Numbered from the stretch's first letter, positions 24,970-34,064 are shown. The stretch is 64,000 nt of DNA from Opitutaceae bacterium (GCA_018667915.1 JABIRI010000141.1:40022-104021); one strand, 5' to 3'. Program-made: numbers and translations. The notes: generated by a model from the sequence alone, not told the origin.

Positions 24970-24982
24970 TGGAACAGTTACG
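24970..24982. promoter_or_regulatory. Possible LacI-type operator between divergent genes
   Basis: TGGAACAGTTACG fits the TGKAACnGTTMCA pattern except for its last base. It lies between the symporter start and the PhoD-DUF1080 start. It is weaker than the sites at 14497 and 38579. Confidence 0.35.
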
Positions 24983-25092
24983 GCCCGTCGCCATCGCGGT
25001 TGAGCAGGGGGTGGCTTGCGTCAGTTCCTGCCCTTCGTTTGTCTCGACCGTTCAAACCCCAGTTTGGATCCATTCGTTACCCCAATTCTCCT

Positions 25093-27156
25093 ATGAAACG
25101 CCTCTTTATTGGAACGCTTCTCTTTGTCTCGACCCTCGCGGGCTCGATTCACGCCGCCGCGCTCGGCAACGGTATCAAAATCGGCGAGGTCACCGCGACT
25201 TCGGCCATTGTTTGGACCCGGGTCACCGAGTCTAGGGAATATAATACGACGGGAGTGCCGTTTAAGGATGAGGACGAGGCCGTGCCGACAGGACTTACCT
25301 TGCCGGAGATGCGTTACAGCCTTACGGGCACGGCCGGCGATGTGCGGGTGGTGTATTGGCCTCGCGAGCACATTGGTGAGAAGGTATGGATGCCCTGGAT
25401 GCCTGCGGACCCGAATCGCGACTTCACCGCCCAGACGCAGCTCCATGGACTGACGCCCGGAACGCATTACACGGTCGAGGTGCACTTGCGGTCGGCCGAC
25501 CTGCCGGGGACCGTAGTGGGGTATCAAGGTCAGTTCCACTCTGCACCGGCCGAGAATGACGATGCCGCGGTCAACTTCACGGTGGTAACGTGTCATGATT
25601 TCATTCGGCGGGATGACATGGAGAACGGGCACCGCATTTATCCGGCGATGGCCAAGCTCAATCCCCAGTTCATGGTGCACGCCGGGGACGTGGAGTATTA
25701 CGACAAGCCGCAGCCTTGGGCCAAGAATGCGGAGCTTGCGCGCTACAAGTGGAACCGCATCTTTGCGTTACCCTTCCAGAAGGATTTCTACGGTTCAACC
25801 GGGGTATATTTTCAGAAAGACGATCACGATATTCTTAAAAACGATGCGTGGCCGGGAGACACCTATGGTGATCTGACTTGGGATGAAGGCCTGGGCATCT
25901 TTAAGGAGCAGACGCCAACGGGCGCGCGACCTTACCGCACGGTGCGGTGGGGCAAACATGTGCAGATCTGGTTGCTGGAAGGGCGTGAGTATCGCAGTCC
26001 CAACGATATCCCGGACGGTCCGGATAAAACCATTTTAGGCGCGGAACAAAAGGCCTGGTTCTACGAAACCTTCGCCGCATCTGATGCTACGTTCCGGATC
26101 GTCATGAGCCCCAATCCGATTCTGGGTCCGGATCGTCCCAACAAAAACGACAATCACGCCAACGAGGGATTCCAGCATGAGAGTCAGGAACTCCGAGATT
26201 TCCTCGCGAGTCAGGAAGACGTGTTTGTGGTCTGTGGTGATCGCCACTGGCAATATGCCACGGTCGATCCGGTGCACGGATTACGTGAGTTTGGCAGCGG
26301 AGCGGGCTCGGACAAACACGCGGGTGGTTGGAGTATGGAACGACGCACGCCGTCCCAAAAATTTCTCCGGATCAAAGGCGGCTTCTTGCACGTGAAGGTC
26401 GAGAACAATCAGGGGAACATTGAAGCCCGGGTGCAGCATCGTGCGGTGGACGGCAAATTGATGAACGAGGAGATCTTGGTGGCTCACCGGGCGCCCGCGA
26501 GTCAGAGATCGACGAAGGGTTATGGGTGGGGGTCTTTGTTCAGTGGTCAGGAGTCGGAATTAGCGGGATTCCATCTCTACAATGAAGGCGACGCGGTGCC
26601 CGAACGCTGGAGTGTGATGGGTGAGGTGTTGACTTTGGCTTCGCGAAAAGAGTCGCCCGGACTGCGCGAGAAGGAGGACATCGTGATCACAACTGCGCCG
26701 GTGAAGGACTTCGAACTGGAGTTGGATTGGAAGGCCGGGGAAGGCGCCAATGGCGGTATCTTCTACAAGTCGCTGGAGGGCGGCAAATATGAGAAACCGT
26801 GGCACACGGGACTCGAGTATCAACTGTTGGACAATGCCGGTCACGAAGAGGGCCTGATCGAATCCCATCGTGCGGGTGATCTCTACGATTTGGTGGGGGC
26901 AAGGGAGTTGTTGGCGCGTCCTGCTCTCGCCTGGAACCATTCCCGTCTCGTCGTGCGCGGGACCAAAATCGAACACTGGTTGAACGGTGAACTGATCGTG
27001 GCAGAGGATACGGCTTCGGCCGAGTGGGATGAAATGGTGGCGGACAGTAAGTATGCCGTGCTCACCGAATTCGCGCGTCCGATTCCCGGCCACATTGTGC
27101 TGCAGGACCATGGCGATCGGATGTGGTTCAAAAACATCCGAATCCGGAAACTTTGA
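25093..27156 (+). CDS. PhoD-like phosphodiesterase fused to a DUF1080 domain
   Basis: The 687-residue exported protein has a signal peptide (MKRLFIGTLLFVSTLAGSIHA). A fibronectin-like N-terminal PhoD segment (about 20-150) leads into a metallophosphatase domain (about 155-410) with VVTCHDF, HAGDVEYYD, QKDDHDILKNDAW and VCGDRHWQYA, the metal ligands of the PhoD family. From about residue 480 a DUF1080 (concanavalin-like, 3-keto-glycoside hydrolase) domain follows: LDWKAGEGANGGIFYKS, TGLEYQLLDN, WNHSRLVVRGTKIEHWLNGE and a final WFKNIRIRKL. The fusion suggests release of phosphate esters from a carbohydrate. ATG 25093 starts the signal peptide. A sulfatase gene follows within the same transcript. 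Confidence 0.9.
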   Translation: MKRLFIGTLLFVSTLAGSIHAAALGNGIKIGEVTATSAIVWTRVTESREYNTTGVPFKDEDEAVPTGLTLPEMRYSLTGTAGDVRVVYWPREHIGEKVWMPWMPADPNRDFTAQTQLHGLTPGTHYTVEVHLRSADLPGTVVGYQGQFHSAPAENDDAAVNFTVVTCHDFIRRDDMENGHRIYPAMAKLNPQFMVHAGDVEYYDKPQPWAKNAELARYKWNRIFALPFQKDFYGSTGVYFQKDDHDILKNDAWPGDTYGDLTWDEGLGIFKEQTPTGARPYRTVRWGKHVQIWLLEGREYRSPNDIPDGPDKTILGAEQKAWFYETFAASDATFRIVMSPNPILGPDRPNKNDNHANEGFQHESQELRDFLASQEDVFVVCGDRHWQYATVDPVHGLREFGSGAGSDKHAGGWSMERRTPSQKFLRIKGGFLHVKVENNQGNIEARVQHRAVDGKLMNEEILVAHRAPASQRSTKGYGWGSLFSGQESELAGFHLYNEGDAVPERWSVMGEVLTLASRKESPGLREKEDIVITTAPVKDFELELDWKAGEGANGGIFYKSLEGGKYEKPWHTGLEYQLLDNAGHEEGLIESHRAGDLYDLVGARELLARPALAWNHSRLVVRGTKIEHWLNGELIVAEDTASAEWDEMVADSKYAVLTEFARPIPGHIVLQDHGDRMWFKNIRIRKL

Positions 27157-27167
27157 GGAGACCTCAC

Positions 27168-28556
27168 ATGATGTTCACTGCCTTCAGTCGTATGCGTGTA
27201 GGGATCGGAGTGGTGATAGGCCTCACCGCCGGGTTCTCCTATTCGGTCGGAGCTCCGGAATTGGAAAAACCCAACGTGATTGTGATCATGAGCGACGACC
27301 AAGGGTCGCTCGATCTGGGGGTCTATGGGGCCAAGGATCTGCATACTCCTCATTTGGATGCCTTGGCTCATCGCGGAGTGATGTTTACCCAGTTTTATAC
27401 GGGGTCCGCGGTGTGTTCACCTTCACGGGCTTCGTTGCTCACGGGCAAGACGCCTCAGGGTGCTGGGCTCGAAACCAACGCCGGTGCGCACAAAGGTCGG
27501 GTGGGGTTGCCGCCCGAGCAGGTCACCATGGCCGAGATGCTGGGCGAAGTGGGATACTCCACGGCCCATGTTGGCAAGTGGCACTTGGGTAACGAGGCAC
27601 CGCGTCGTCCGGACGATCAAGGTTTTGACTACTCCTTTGGCCACTATGTGGGGTGCATCGATAACTACTCGCACTTCTTCTATTGGGTGCCGCCCAACCG
27701 CCACGACCTCTGGGAAAATGGCGAAGAAGTTTTCGAGAACGTGAAATACTTTCCGGGCCTTATGGTCGAACGGGCGCGCCGATTTATCGCGGCCAAACGG
27801 GACGAGCCGTTCTTCATGTATTTCGCCTTGAATCTGCCGCACTACCCGCTGCAAGGACTGCAGAAATGGCACGAATATTACGACCATCTGCCTATGCCCC
27901 GGCGCGATTATGCGGCGACGGTGTCGACCATCGATGAACAGATTGGCCACCTCTTGGCCGAACTCGAGGCCTATGATGAATTGGATAATACGATCATCGT
28001 ATTTTTGTCCGACCACGGCCATTCCCACGAGGAACGCACCTTTGGTGGCGGAGGCTGGGCGGGCGAAATGCGCGGCTCCAAATTTGGTTTCTTTGAAGCA
28101 GGTGTGCGCGTGCCCGCCATGATTGCCGGACCGGGGGTTCCTTCGGGTGTGGTGGTCGAGAGTGCCGCGATGCAGATGGACCTGTTCCCAACCATCGCGG
28201 AATTAGTCGGCGTGAATCGACTCCCCGAGGGGGTGGAAGGCACGAGCTTGGTCCCGATGTTTACCCGGGATGAGCCTTCACGGGACACCATGCACTGGCG
28301 GATCAATCAACACTGGGCGGTGCGCAAAAGGGACTGGAAGCTGCAGGTAAACCCCCGCGACGATTCAAAGCTCTCTCCGTTGGATCCCGTGACGGACAAA
28401 GTCTTCCTTTCCAACATCGCAATGGATCTCAGCGAGAAAGAGAATCTTGCCAACAAGTATCCTAAAAAGGTCCGTGAGTTAATCGAGGTTCACCGCAGGT
28501 GGCAGCATTTCCAGTCCAAGGATTTGGTTGAGCTACCCGCCAGGTGGCGACCTTGA
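27168..28556 (+). CDS. Sulfatase (exported)
   Basis: The 462-residue protein has a signal segment and the sulfatase fold: NVIVIMSDDQGSLDLGVYG with the first metal aspartates, then VCSPSRASLLTG, whose cysteine would be turned into formylglycine. HVGKWHLG (catalytic Lys-His) and VFLSDHGHSHEER near the C-terminal metal site complete the set. It should hydrolyse a sulfate ester in the periplasm; the substrate cannot be read from sequence. The start at 27168 follows a GAGGAG ribosome-binding site that overlaps the preceding stop codon, so it is translated with the PhoD-DUF1080 gene. Confidence 0.94.
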   Translation: MMFTAFSRMRVGIGVVIGLTAGFSYSVGAPELEKPNVIVIMSDDQGSLDLGVYGAKDLHTPHLDALAHRGVMFTQFYTGSAVCSPSRASLLTGKTPQGAGLETNAGAHKGRVGLPPEQVTMAEMLGEVGYSTAHVGKWHLGNEAPRRPDDQGFDYSFGHYVGCIDNYSHFFYWVPPNRHDLWENGEEVFENVKYFPGLMVERARRFIAAKRDEPFFMYFALNLPHYPLQGLQKWHEYYDHLPMPRRDYAATVSTIDEQIGHLLAELEAYDELDNTIIVFLSDHGHSHEERTFGGGGWAGEMRGSKFGFFEAGVRVPAMIAGPGVPSGVVVESAAMQMDLFPTIAELVGVNRLPEGVEGTSLVPMFTRDEPSRDTMHWRINQHWAVRKRDWKLQVNPRDDSKLSPLDPVTDKVFLSNIAMDLSEKENLANKYPKKVRELIEVHRRWQHFQSKDLVELPARWRP

Positions 28557-28581
28557 TGGGCTCGAAGTGTCGATGCGCGGC

Positions 28582-28655
28582 ATGTCGGGCGTAAAGCCCG
28601 ACCCACGTTAGGAAGCGCCCCGTTTGGGTGGGTCGGGCTTTATTTTGCCCGACAT
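28582..28655. repeat. REP-like palindrome, copy 3 (full)
   Basis: The left arm (28582-28606) and right arm (28628-28655) are inverted copies with a few changes; both carry the GTCGGGC / GCCCGAC core and the GTGGGTCGGGCTTTA tail. It lies between the convergent sulfatase and PIN-toxin genes and probably works as a two-way terminator. Confidence 0.8.
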
Positions 28656-28687
28656 CGGATTGTTCCGTGGTAGAATCGAGCCGGCTC

Positions 28688-29131
28688 CTAGCTGGAGATA
28701 ACATTTCCTCCGGACAGGCCGAACAGTGCCGCGGATGCCAGCAGGTGCCGATCATTGCTATAGATCTCGGGGAAACGCTCCTCGGCCGCGCTGGCGAGAT
28801 GCAATGCGTCCGCCGCGCGCAAAAAGATATTTGCAGGCGCTTTACCGAAAGCCGCAGTAACGCGTTGAAGGTGGTGTTCGGTAATCGGCAACCAGTGAAG
28901 TGCGCCCGCCTGTTGATCGGTTTCGATTTGTTCGAGCAGGGTGCTGATTTGAATTTTGGTAGCCGCATTTTCGCGAAATTTACGATGAGCAGCGGCGATG
29001 AGTTCGGCTTTTCCATGCAGGGAACAAACGATCACATCGATGTTTGCGGCGTGGGCGCGAACGTCGTCGCTCCCCTGTTCGGGCCAATACAGTTTGAGCA
29101 GAAAGGTGGTGTCGTAGTAGGCCGCGATCAT
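28688..29131 (-). CDS. PIN domain ribonuclease toxin (VapC-like)
   Basis: The 147-residue protein has the PIN nuclease pattern: Asp7 in AAYYDTTFLLKLY, a glutamate in KAELIAAAHRKF, Asp in RAADALHLASAAE and the last acidic position in SNDRHLLASAALFGL. These acids would bind the metal ions that cut RNA. Together with the upstream small ribbon-helix-helix gene, which it overlaps by four bases, it forms a type II toxin-antitoxin operon. Which RNA it cuts is unknown. Confidence 0.88.
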   Translation of the reverse strand: MIAAYYDTTFLLKLYWPEQGSDDVRAHAANIDVIVCSLHGKAELIAAAHRKFRENAATKIQISTLLEQIETDQQAGALHWLPITEHHLQRVTAAFGKAPANIFLRAADALHLASAAEERFPEIYSNDRHLLASAALFGLSGGNVISS

Positions 29132-29409
29132 CGCATGTCGCGTTCGTTGGAAATACCTTCACTTGAGTCTTCTGTGCCAGAGAATGCGCCTTTTTTGAGG
29201 GCGCGAAGGTAGGCCGGGGTGAAGGCTCGCGTGCCCCAATAGGATGGTTCCTCGCGAACGGTGGTTGGTCTTTGCTGCTCCTCGGCTTCAAGGGCCTTTT
29301 CCAACAAATACATGGTTTCCTGAGTCACGGAACGACGATGGGCTACCGCCGTGCGTTTCAGCTTAGTGTGGAGCTTGGCGGGGAAAGATTTGATAACCAG
29401 CGTAGGCAT
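29128..29409 (-). CDS. Ribbon-helix-helix antitoxin
   Basis: The 93-residue protein starts with MPTLVIKSFPAKLHTKLKRT, a FitA/Arc-type DNA-binding strand, and continues with the helices VAHRRSVTQETMYLLEKALEAEE. Its C-terminal half (SYWGTRAFTPAYLRALKKGAF) is probably the toxin-binding tail. As first gene of the pair it should bind both the PIN toxin and its own promoter. The 23-base palindrome at 29517-29539 is a candidate operator. Confidence 0.85.
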   Translation of the reverse strand: MPTLVIKSFPAKLHTKLKRTAVAHRRSVTQETMYLLEKALEAEEQQRPTTVREEPSYWGTRAFTPAYLRALKKGAFSGTEDSSEGISNERDMR

Positions 29410-29516
29410 GCTTCCGAAAAGAAAGCATTTTGCTTCCTTTTACAATATCAGACATGCCTGATCACGGTGGCCAATAGACCCCGAATGCCGAGAATCACCT
29501 GCGCTTTTTACCCGGT

Positions 29517-29539
29517 AAAGTAACCTATTAGGTTACTTT
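29517..29539. promoter_or_regulatory. 23-base palindrome upstream of the toxin-antitoxin operon
   Basis: AAAGTAACCTA (29517-29527) and TAGGTTACTTT (29529-29539) are perfect inverted copies around one central T. It lies 108 bases before the antitoxin start and 60 bases after the stop codon of the next gene upstream. It could be an operator or a bidirectional hairpin; no T tract follows, which favours an operator. Confidence 0.5.
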
Positions 29540-29599
29540 GGAAAGACGGGGAGTCCGTCGCGGAGAATTGGGTGGGATGAGATTCCCGAAGGAGGCCGA

Positions 29600-30514
29600 C
29601 TATCTTGCGAGCGCGTCTTCCACCGGCTTGGCGATCCACGCTTTGGGTGGGGTGACGCCGAGGACTTTGGCCAGGGTGGCGGCGGTGTCATAGGTGTTCA
29701 CGTGGCCGACGATTTCGTGGGCCTTTTTGACGCCGGGGCCGGCGATGATCCAAGGGATCTCGAGCTCAACCATACTTTCACCACCGTGTTTGGTGCCGAG
29801 GCCACCGTGATCGGCGGTGAGTAGAATCAGTGTGTCCTCCGAAACACCGGCTTTATCGATGGCGGCTACGATTTGACCCAGAAGTTGGTCCGTTTCCCGA
29901 ACCGCAAAAAGGTAGGGTTCACTGAGCCACGTTTTTTGGTGGCCCGCGTGGTCCACGTGGTCGAGGTGGATGAAGGTGAAGGTGGGTTTGTTCGTGACAA
30001 TATACTCGATGGCCGCCGCGGCAGTAGCGAACGCGGCTTCGGAGGTGTGTTTATCTCCCGGGGGATTTACGACGATGTCGCAGGCTTCCGTTTCGATGAG
30101 TCGAGCGAGCCCCTTCCAGTCGTGAAACAGGGCGATATTTGCGTTCGGACGTTGGTCCCGCAGCACGGAAAAAATGGTTGGGAACAGACCCCCAGCGCCG
30201 CGGGCGGTGGGTTCGATGGTGTAGTTGTCGAGCTGCCAACTGTTGGCGGTCACGCCGTGTTGCTCCGGTCCTGCGCCCGAAATCATGGATTTCCAATTGG
30301 AGCTGCTGCTGGTGGGCATCACTGCGCGGGCGTGCCAGGTGTAGGATCCCCGTTTCACCAAGTGATCGATGTTTGGTGTATCGGTGAGATGAATACCTTG
30401 GGGGCTGAGGCCGTCCACGCCGATTACGACGACATGGGTGGCCCGCGGTTCACCCGCGGTCAGCGTTGCGGTCGCGAAGAGAGCGAGGGTCAGTGAGCTG
30501 AGCGAGTGGCGCAT
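29600..30514 (-). CDS. Type I phosphodiesterase/nucleotide pyrophosphatase-like protein
   Basis: The 304-residue exported protein has a signal peptide (MRHSLSSLTLALFATATLTA) and the alkaline-phosphatase superfamily core: VVVIGVDGLSPQGIHL with the first metal aspartate, then MPTSSSSNWKSMISGAGPEQHGV where a serine in the SSSS run would be the nucleophile. TFIHLDHVDHAGH and LTADHGGLGTKHGG hold the remaining metal ligands. It probably cleaves a phosphodiester or phosphomonoester in the periplasm. It lies 17 bases downstream of the HEAT-sulfatase gene and is likely translated from the same message. The longer frame to 30781 overlaps that gene and has no signal peptide. Confidence 0.88.
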   Translation of the reverse strand: MRHSLSSLTLALFATATLTAGEPRATHVVVIGVDGLSPQGIHLTDTPNIDHLVKRGSYTWHARAVMPTSSSSNWKSMISGAGPEQHGVTANSWQLDNYTIEPTARGAGGLFPTIFSVLRDQRPNANIALFHDWKGLARLIETEACDIVVNPPGDKHTSEAAFATAAAAIEYIVTNKPTFTFIHLDHVDHAGHQKTWLSEPYLFAVRETDQLLGQIVAAIDKAGVSEDTLILLTADHGGLGTKHGGESMVELEIPWIIAGPGVKKAHEIVGHVNTYDTAATLAKVLGVTPPKAWIAKPVEDALAR

Positions 30515-30531
30515 GATAGGAAGAGAGGGGT

Positions 30532-32433
30532 TCAGCGCACCTGACGCGTGGTGTCTTCGAGTTGGTTGAGGGCCCGGTTGATGACGCGCACGACGTATTT
30601 GCCGCGCTGTTCGAGTTCCTCGCGTGGTTCGAGGGCGGCGTGCATGGCGGCCAAAACGGGGCGGGCTTGTTCGTCGATTTCGTCGAGCACGTTGGCGGCG
30701 TGCAGACGTTCCCATTGGGCGCCTGTATCGAGCACGGCGGTGAGCACGGTCAGTGCTTTGGCGGGTTTGCCTAGATTGCACAGCGCGCGGGCGGCGGCGA
30801 CTTGCACGATCACGTCCGGATCCTGCAGTGCCCGGGTGAGTCGGGCGGCCGTTTGGTTGGCGGCGGGTTGACCGATGTTGCCGATGCCGATGGCACCCCA
30901 GTAGCGAACGGAAGGCTGGGTATCGTCGAGGGCGGCGATGAGTTCGGGCAGGGCATCCGGTCCATTGGAGGCCTGATTGGCGATGTGGGCGAGGCGTTGG
31001 GAGAAGGTGGGGTCGTCGTTTTGCCGCAGGATGTCGTAGCGATTGCCGAGACGTTTTTCCTCAGTGACGAGAATGGGCTCGGGAATGAGACCGGTATCCC
31101 GGGTGTCACGGACCCACTGCAGGTGAACTTCGCGCAAACGGGCCAGGGTGGACGCGTAGGCCGGGTCGTCGGCGAGGTTGTTGATTTCATGCGGATCCGA
31201 ACCCACTTCATAGAGCTCTTCGACGGGTTTGCGGGGGGCGAAGAACTGGGAGGGAATGGGAGCGAGTTTGCCCGCATCATGCAGGCGGCGAAGGTCGGCC
31301 ATGGTCGTGCCCTTTTCCGGCGTATTCATGTATTGGTAATACGTCTTGAGCGGCTCGTAGTTGCGGATGTAACGGAAGCGTTGGTCGCGCACCATGCGGA
31401 TGATGTCGTAGCGCTCATCCATGCGATCGCGGGCGCCGTAGATGTATTGGCGGGCAGCCGGGAGATCGCGGCCGAGGAAGGGTTGCCCTTCCAGGTAGTC
31501 GGGTAGGTCGATGCCGGCGAGATTCAGCACAGTGGGGGCAAAGTCGATGGAGCTGACGAGTTGGGAATCGACCGTGCCGGGCGTGATCTGTCCGGGGATG
31601 CGAAAGGTGTCGGGAACACGCACGGCGAGCGGGATGTGGGTGCCGGATTCGTAGAGCCAACGTTTGCCGCGGGGGAGACCGATTCCGTGATCGGACCAAA
31701 AGAAGATGATGGTATTTTCGTAGAGTCCATCATCCTTGAGCTGTTGGATGAGATCACCGGCCCACGTATCCATGGCGGTGATGAGTTCGTAGTTTCGCTT
31801 CCAGTTATCGCGGGCGGCGGGCGTCTCGGGGTAATAGGGCGGGTAGGTGGTGAGGGCTTGCGGATCTTGTCGGTGTTCGGGAGCGAGATCGGCGGTGACG
31901 TCGCGATATTTGTCGTCGCTTTCGATGCCACTCTCGTGGGTGCCACCGAAGTTGAAGACAGCGAAGAAGGGTTGATTTTTGTCCGGCCGATTGCGCCAGT
32001 GTCCCTTGCCGCTGGAGTCGTCCCAAGCGCCTTCGGCGGCAGGTTCATCCTTGGGGAGTTGGTAATCGGTTTTGCTGTTGTTGGACGTATAGTATCCCGC
32101 TTGTCGAAGGTAGGAGGGAAACAACTCGATGTGGTCCGGTAGGTAAGCGGCACTACGCATGTGCTGAGTGCCGATGGAGGACTGATACATGCCAGTAATG
32201 ATCGCGCTGCGAACGGGGGCGCAGACGCCCGCACTGGTGTAAGTTCGATTGAAGACGACACCCTCGTTGGCCAACTGATCGAGGTGCGGCGTGATGGCAT
32301 GGGGGTCGCCCATGAAGCCAATGTGCGGGCTGATGTCTTCGGTGCTGAGCCAGAGAATATTGGGGCGATCAGCGGCAGAGGCGAGGAGACCGGGTATAGC
32401 GAGGAGGACGAAAAAAACGGAGCGGAATTTCAT
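30532..32433 (-). CDS. Sulfatase with C-terminal HEAT repeats
   Basis: The 633-residue protein has a signal peptide, the sulfatase domain (NILWLSTEDISPHIGFMGD, then VCAPVRSAIITG with the formylglycine cysteine, and IIFFWSDHGIGLPRGK), and from about residue 500 a run of HEAT-like helices: PELIAALDDTQPSVRYWGAIG, then ARLTRALQDPDVIVQVAAARALCNLG and a third unit. The Asp-Arg-containing VRYWGAIGIGNIG repeat is the PBS-lyase HEAT type. Such repeats usually mediate binding to a partner protein. It is 16 bases downstream of the next sulfatase, forming a three-gene minus-strand operon. Confidence 0.92.
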   Translation of the reverse strand: MKFRSVFFVLLAIPGLLASAADRPNILWLSTEDISPHIGFMGDPHAITPHLDQLANEGVVFNRTYTSAGVCAPVRSAIITGMYQSSIGTQHMRSAAYLPDHIELFPSYLRQAGYYTSNNSKTDYQLPKDEPAAEGAWDDSSGKGHWRNRPDKNQPFFAVFNFGGTHESGIESDDKYRDVTADLAPEHRQDPQALTTYPPYYPETPAARDNWKRNYELITAMDTWAGDLIQQLKDDGLYENTIIFFWSDHGIGLPRGKRWLYESGTHIPLAVRVPDTFRIPGQITPGTVDSQLVSSIDFAPTVLNLAGIDLPDYLEGQPFLGRDLPAARQYIYGARDRMDERYDIIRMVRDQRFRYIRNYEPLKTYYQYMNTPEKGTTMADLRRLHDAGKLAPIPSQFFAPRKPVEELYEVGSDPHEINNLADDPAYASTLARLREVHLQWVRDTRDTGLIPEPILVTEEKRLGNRYDILRQNDDPTFSQRLAHIANQASNGPDALPELIAALDDTQPSVRYWGAIGIGNIGQPAANQTAARLTRALQDPDVIVQVAAARALCNLGKPAKALTVLTAVLDTGAQWERLHAANVLDEIDEQARPVLAAMHAALEPREELEQRGKYVVRVINRALNQLEDTTRQVR

Positions 32434-32448
32434 GGAAGAGAAGGAGCG

Positions 32449-33999
32449 TTATTCCTGACCAATATTGATGGCGGCGACTTCGGGAGCGTTGTCGGCGATG
32501 TCGTGATCGAGGGCATCGTAGCGGGCAATCATCTCCGCCAATTTGGCGGGCATCGATTTGGCCAAATCGTTGGTTTCAGAGCGGTCTTTCACGATATTGT
32601 AGAGCTCCCACTGCTTGATATTTTTCTGCCAGGAGATCTTCCAGTCACCGTGGCGCAGGGCGCGATTGCCACCGAAGAATTGCCAGAGTTCGCGCGAACC
32701 CCCGGTTGATTTGCCTTTGATGATTGGCATGAGTGATTGGCCGCGGAGGGGCGCGATGTCGGCACCAGCGTAGGTTTCGGGGTAGGTGGCGCCAGCGAGC
32801 TCGTAAAGGGTGGGGGCGACGTCGATGAGGTGGCCGGGGCCATCGACGATGCGGCCGCGTTTGCCGCCGAGACCGTCGGGCCAGTGCATAATGAAAGGGG
32901 ATGAGATCCCGCCCTCGTGTTGGTTTTGTTTATACCAACGGAAGGGAGTATTGCTGGCGTGGGCCCATCCCTCGTCGTAGGTCCAGTAACTCTCGGCCGT
33001 CCATGGCATGAGCATCTCTTCGCGCGTCGGGGAACGGGTGCGTTGGAACGGGCAACCGCCGTTGTCGCTGAGAAAAATGAAGATGGTGTTGTCGAATTCA
33101 TCGCGTGCTTTGAGACGGTCGATGACCCGGCCGATGTTTTGGTCTACGCAGTCAATCATCGCGGCGTAGGTGGCCATGGTGAGGTTATGCTCACGGCGGA
33201 GTTCATCGCTGATGGTGTCCCAGGCTGGGACCTCGGGTGGGCGCTCGGAGAGCACCGCATTTTCGCCAATGATACCGAGCTCCTGTTGGCGTTGGTAGCG
33301 GGCTTTGCGTAGCTCATCCCAACCCATGTCGTAGCGCCCGAGGTATTTTTCGACATCGGCCTGTTTAGCGTGAAGCGGGTAGTGCGGGGCGTTGTAGGCA
33401 AGGTAGAGAAGGAAAGGCTGGTCGCTACTCTCCGGGATCTCTTCGTCGAGGAACATGAGCGCGTGATCGGTCATCGCATCGGTGGCGTAGAATCCTTCCG
33501 GAATTTCGTAGGGTTCACCGTCTAGACGGAAAGTATCGTAGCCCTTGGTGCTCTCGCCGTTGAAGAAATTAACCGCTCCCGCGAGGTGTCCGAAGTAGCG
33601 ATCAAACCCCTGCTGGGTTGGTTCGCCGAGTAGGTGCCACTTGCCCGACATCAGCGTCTTGTAACCGGCGGTGCGCAGGGTTTCTGCGAAGGTGACGGAG
33701 TTGCGGTGCTGGCCGGTGAAGGAGACCTCTGGGTAGTAGCGTCCCGACAACATGGTGGCGCGCGTTTGGGAGCACTTGGCCGTGTTGTAGAACTGACGGA
33801 AGCGCAGACCGTCGGCAGCGAGCTGATCGAGGTGGGGCGTGTCGATTTCACCGCCGTAGGGACCGATGTCGGAGAACCCGAGATCATCGGTAATAATCAA
33901 TACGATGTTCGGACGGTCTGCGGCGGAGAGCACTGCTGGCAGTGCAAGTAGGCAAAAGCCAAAAAACGGAGCGATGAATTTAAGAGCGGTAACGCGCAT
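32449..33999 (-). CDS. Arylsulfatase-like protein
   Basis: The 516-residue exported protein follows the A-type arylsulfatase pattern: PNIVLIITDDLGFSDIGPYGG, then KCSQTRATMLSG, MSGKWHLLGEPTQQGFD and FIFLSDNGGCPFQ, ending with NPLAYDLWELYNI-like elements (here WELYNIVKDRSETNDLA). The modification motif reads C-S-Q-T-R, with Gln where most sulfatases have Pro; the cysteine and arginine are kept. ATG 33999 starts the signal peptide. It is the first gene of a three-gene operon and divergent from the metallophosphatase at 34167, with several operator-like sites in between. Confidence 0.92.
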   Translation of the reverse strand: MRVTALKFIAPFFGFCLLALPAVLSAADRPNIVLIITDDLGFSDIGPYGGEIDTPHLDQLAADGLRFRQFYNTAKCSQTRATMLSGRYYPEVSFTGQHRNSVTFAETLRTAGYKTLMSGKWHLLGEPTQQGFDRYFGHLAGAVNFFNGESTKGYDTFRLDGEPYEIPEGFYATDAMTDHALMFLDEEIPESSDQPFLLYLAYNAPHYPLHAKQADVEKYLGRYDMGWDELRKARYQRQQELGIIGENAVLSERPPEVPAWDTISDELRREHNLTMATYAAMIDCVDQNIGRVIDRLKARDEFDNTIFIFLSDNGGCPFQRTRSPTREEMLMPWTAESYWTYDEGWAHASNTPFRWYKQNQHEGGISSPFIMHWPDGLGGKRGRIVDGPGHLIDVAPTLYELAGATYPETYAGADIAPLRGQSLMPIIKGKSTGGSRELWQFFGGNRALRHGDWKISWQKNIKQWELYNIVKDRSETNDLAKSMPAKLAEMIARYDALDHDIADNAPEVAAINIGQE

Positions 34000-34064
34000 T
34001 TGGGGTGGAGAGCGGGGTGAAGGCGTTGTAGTGCAAGGTCGCACGGTTTCAAACGTGAACGCAT

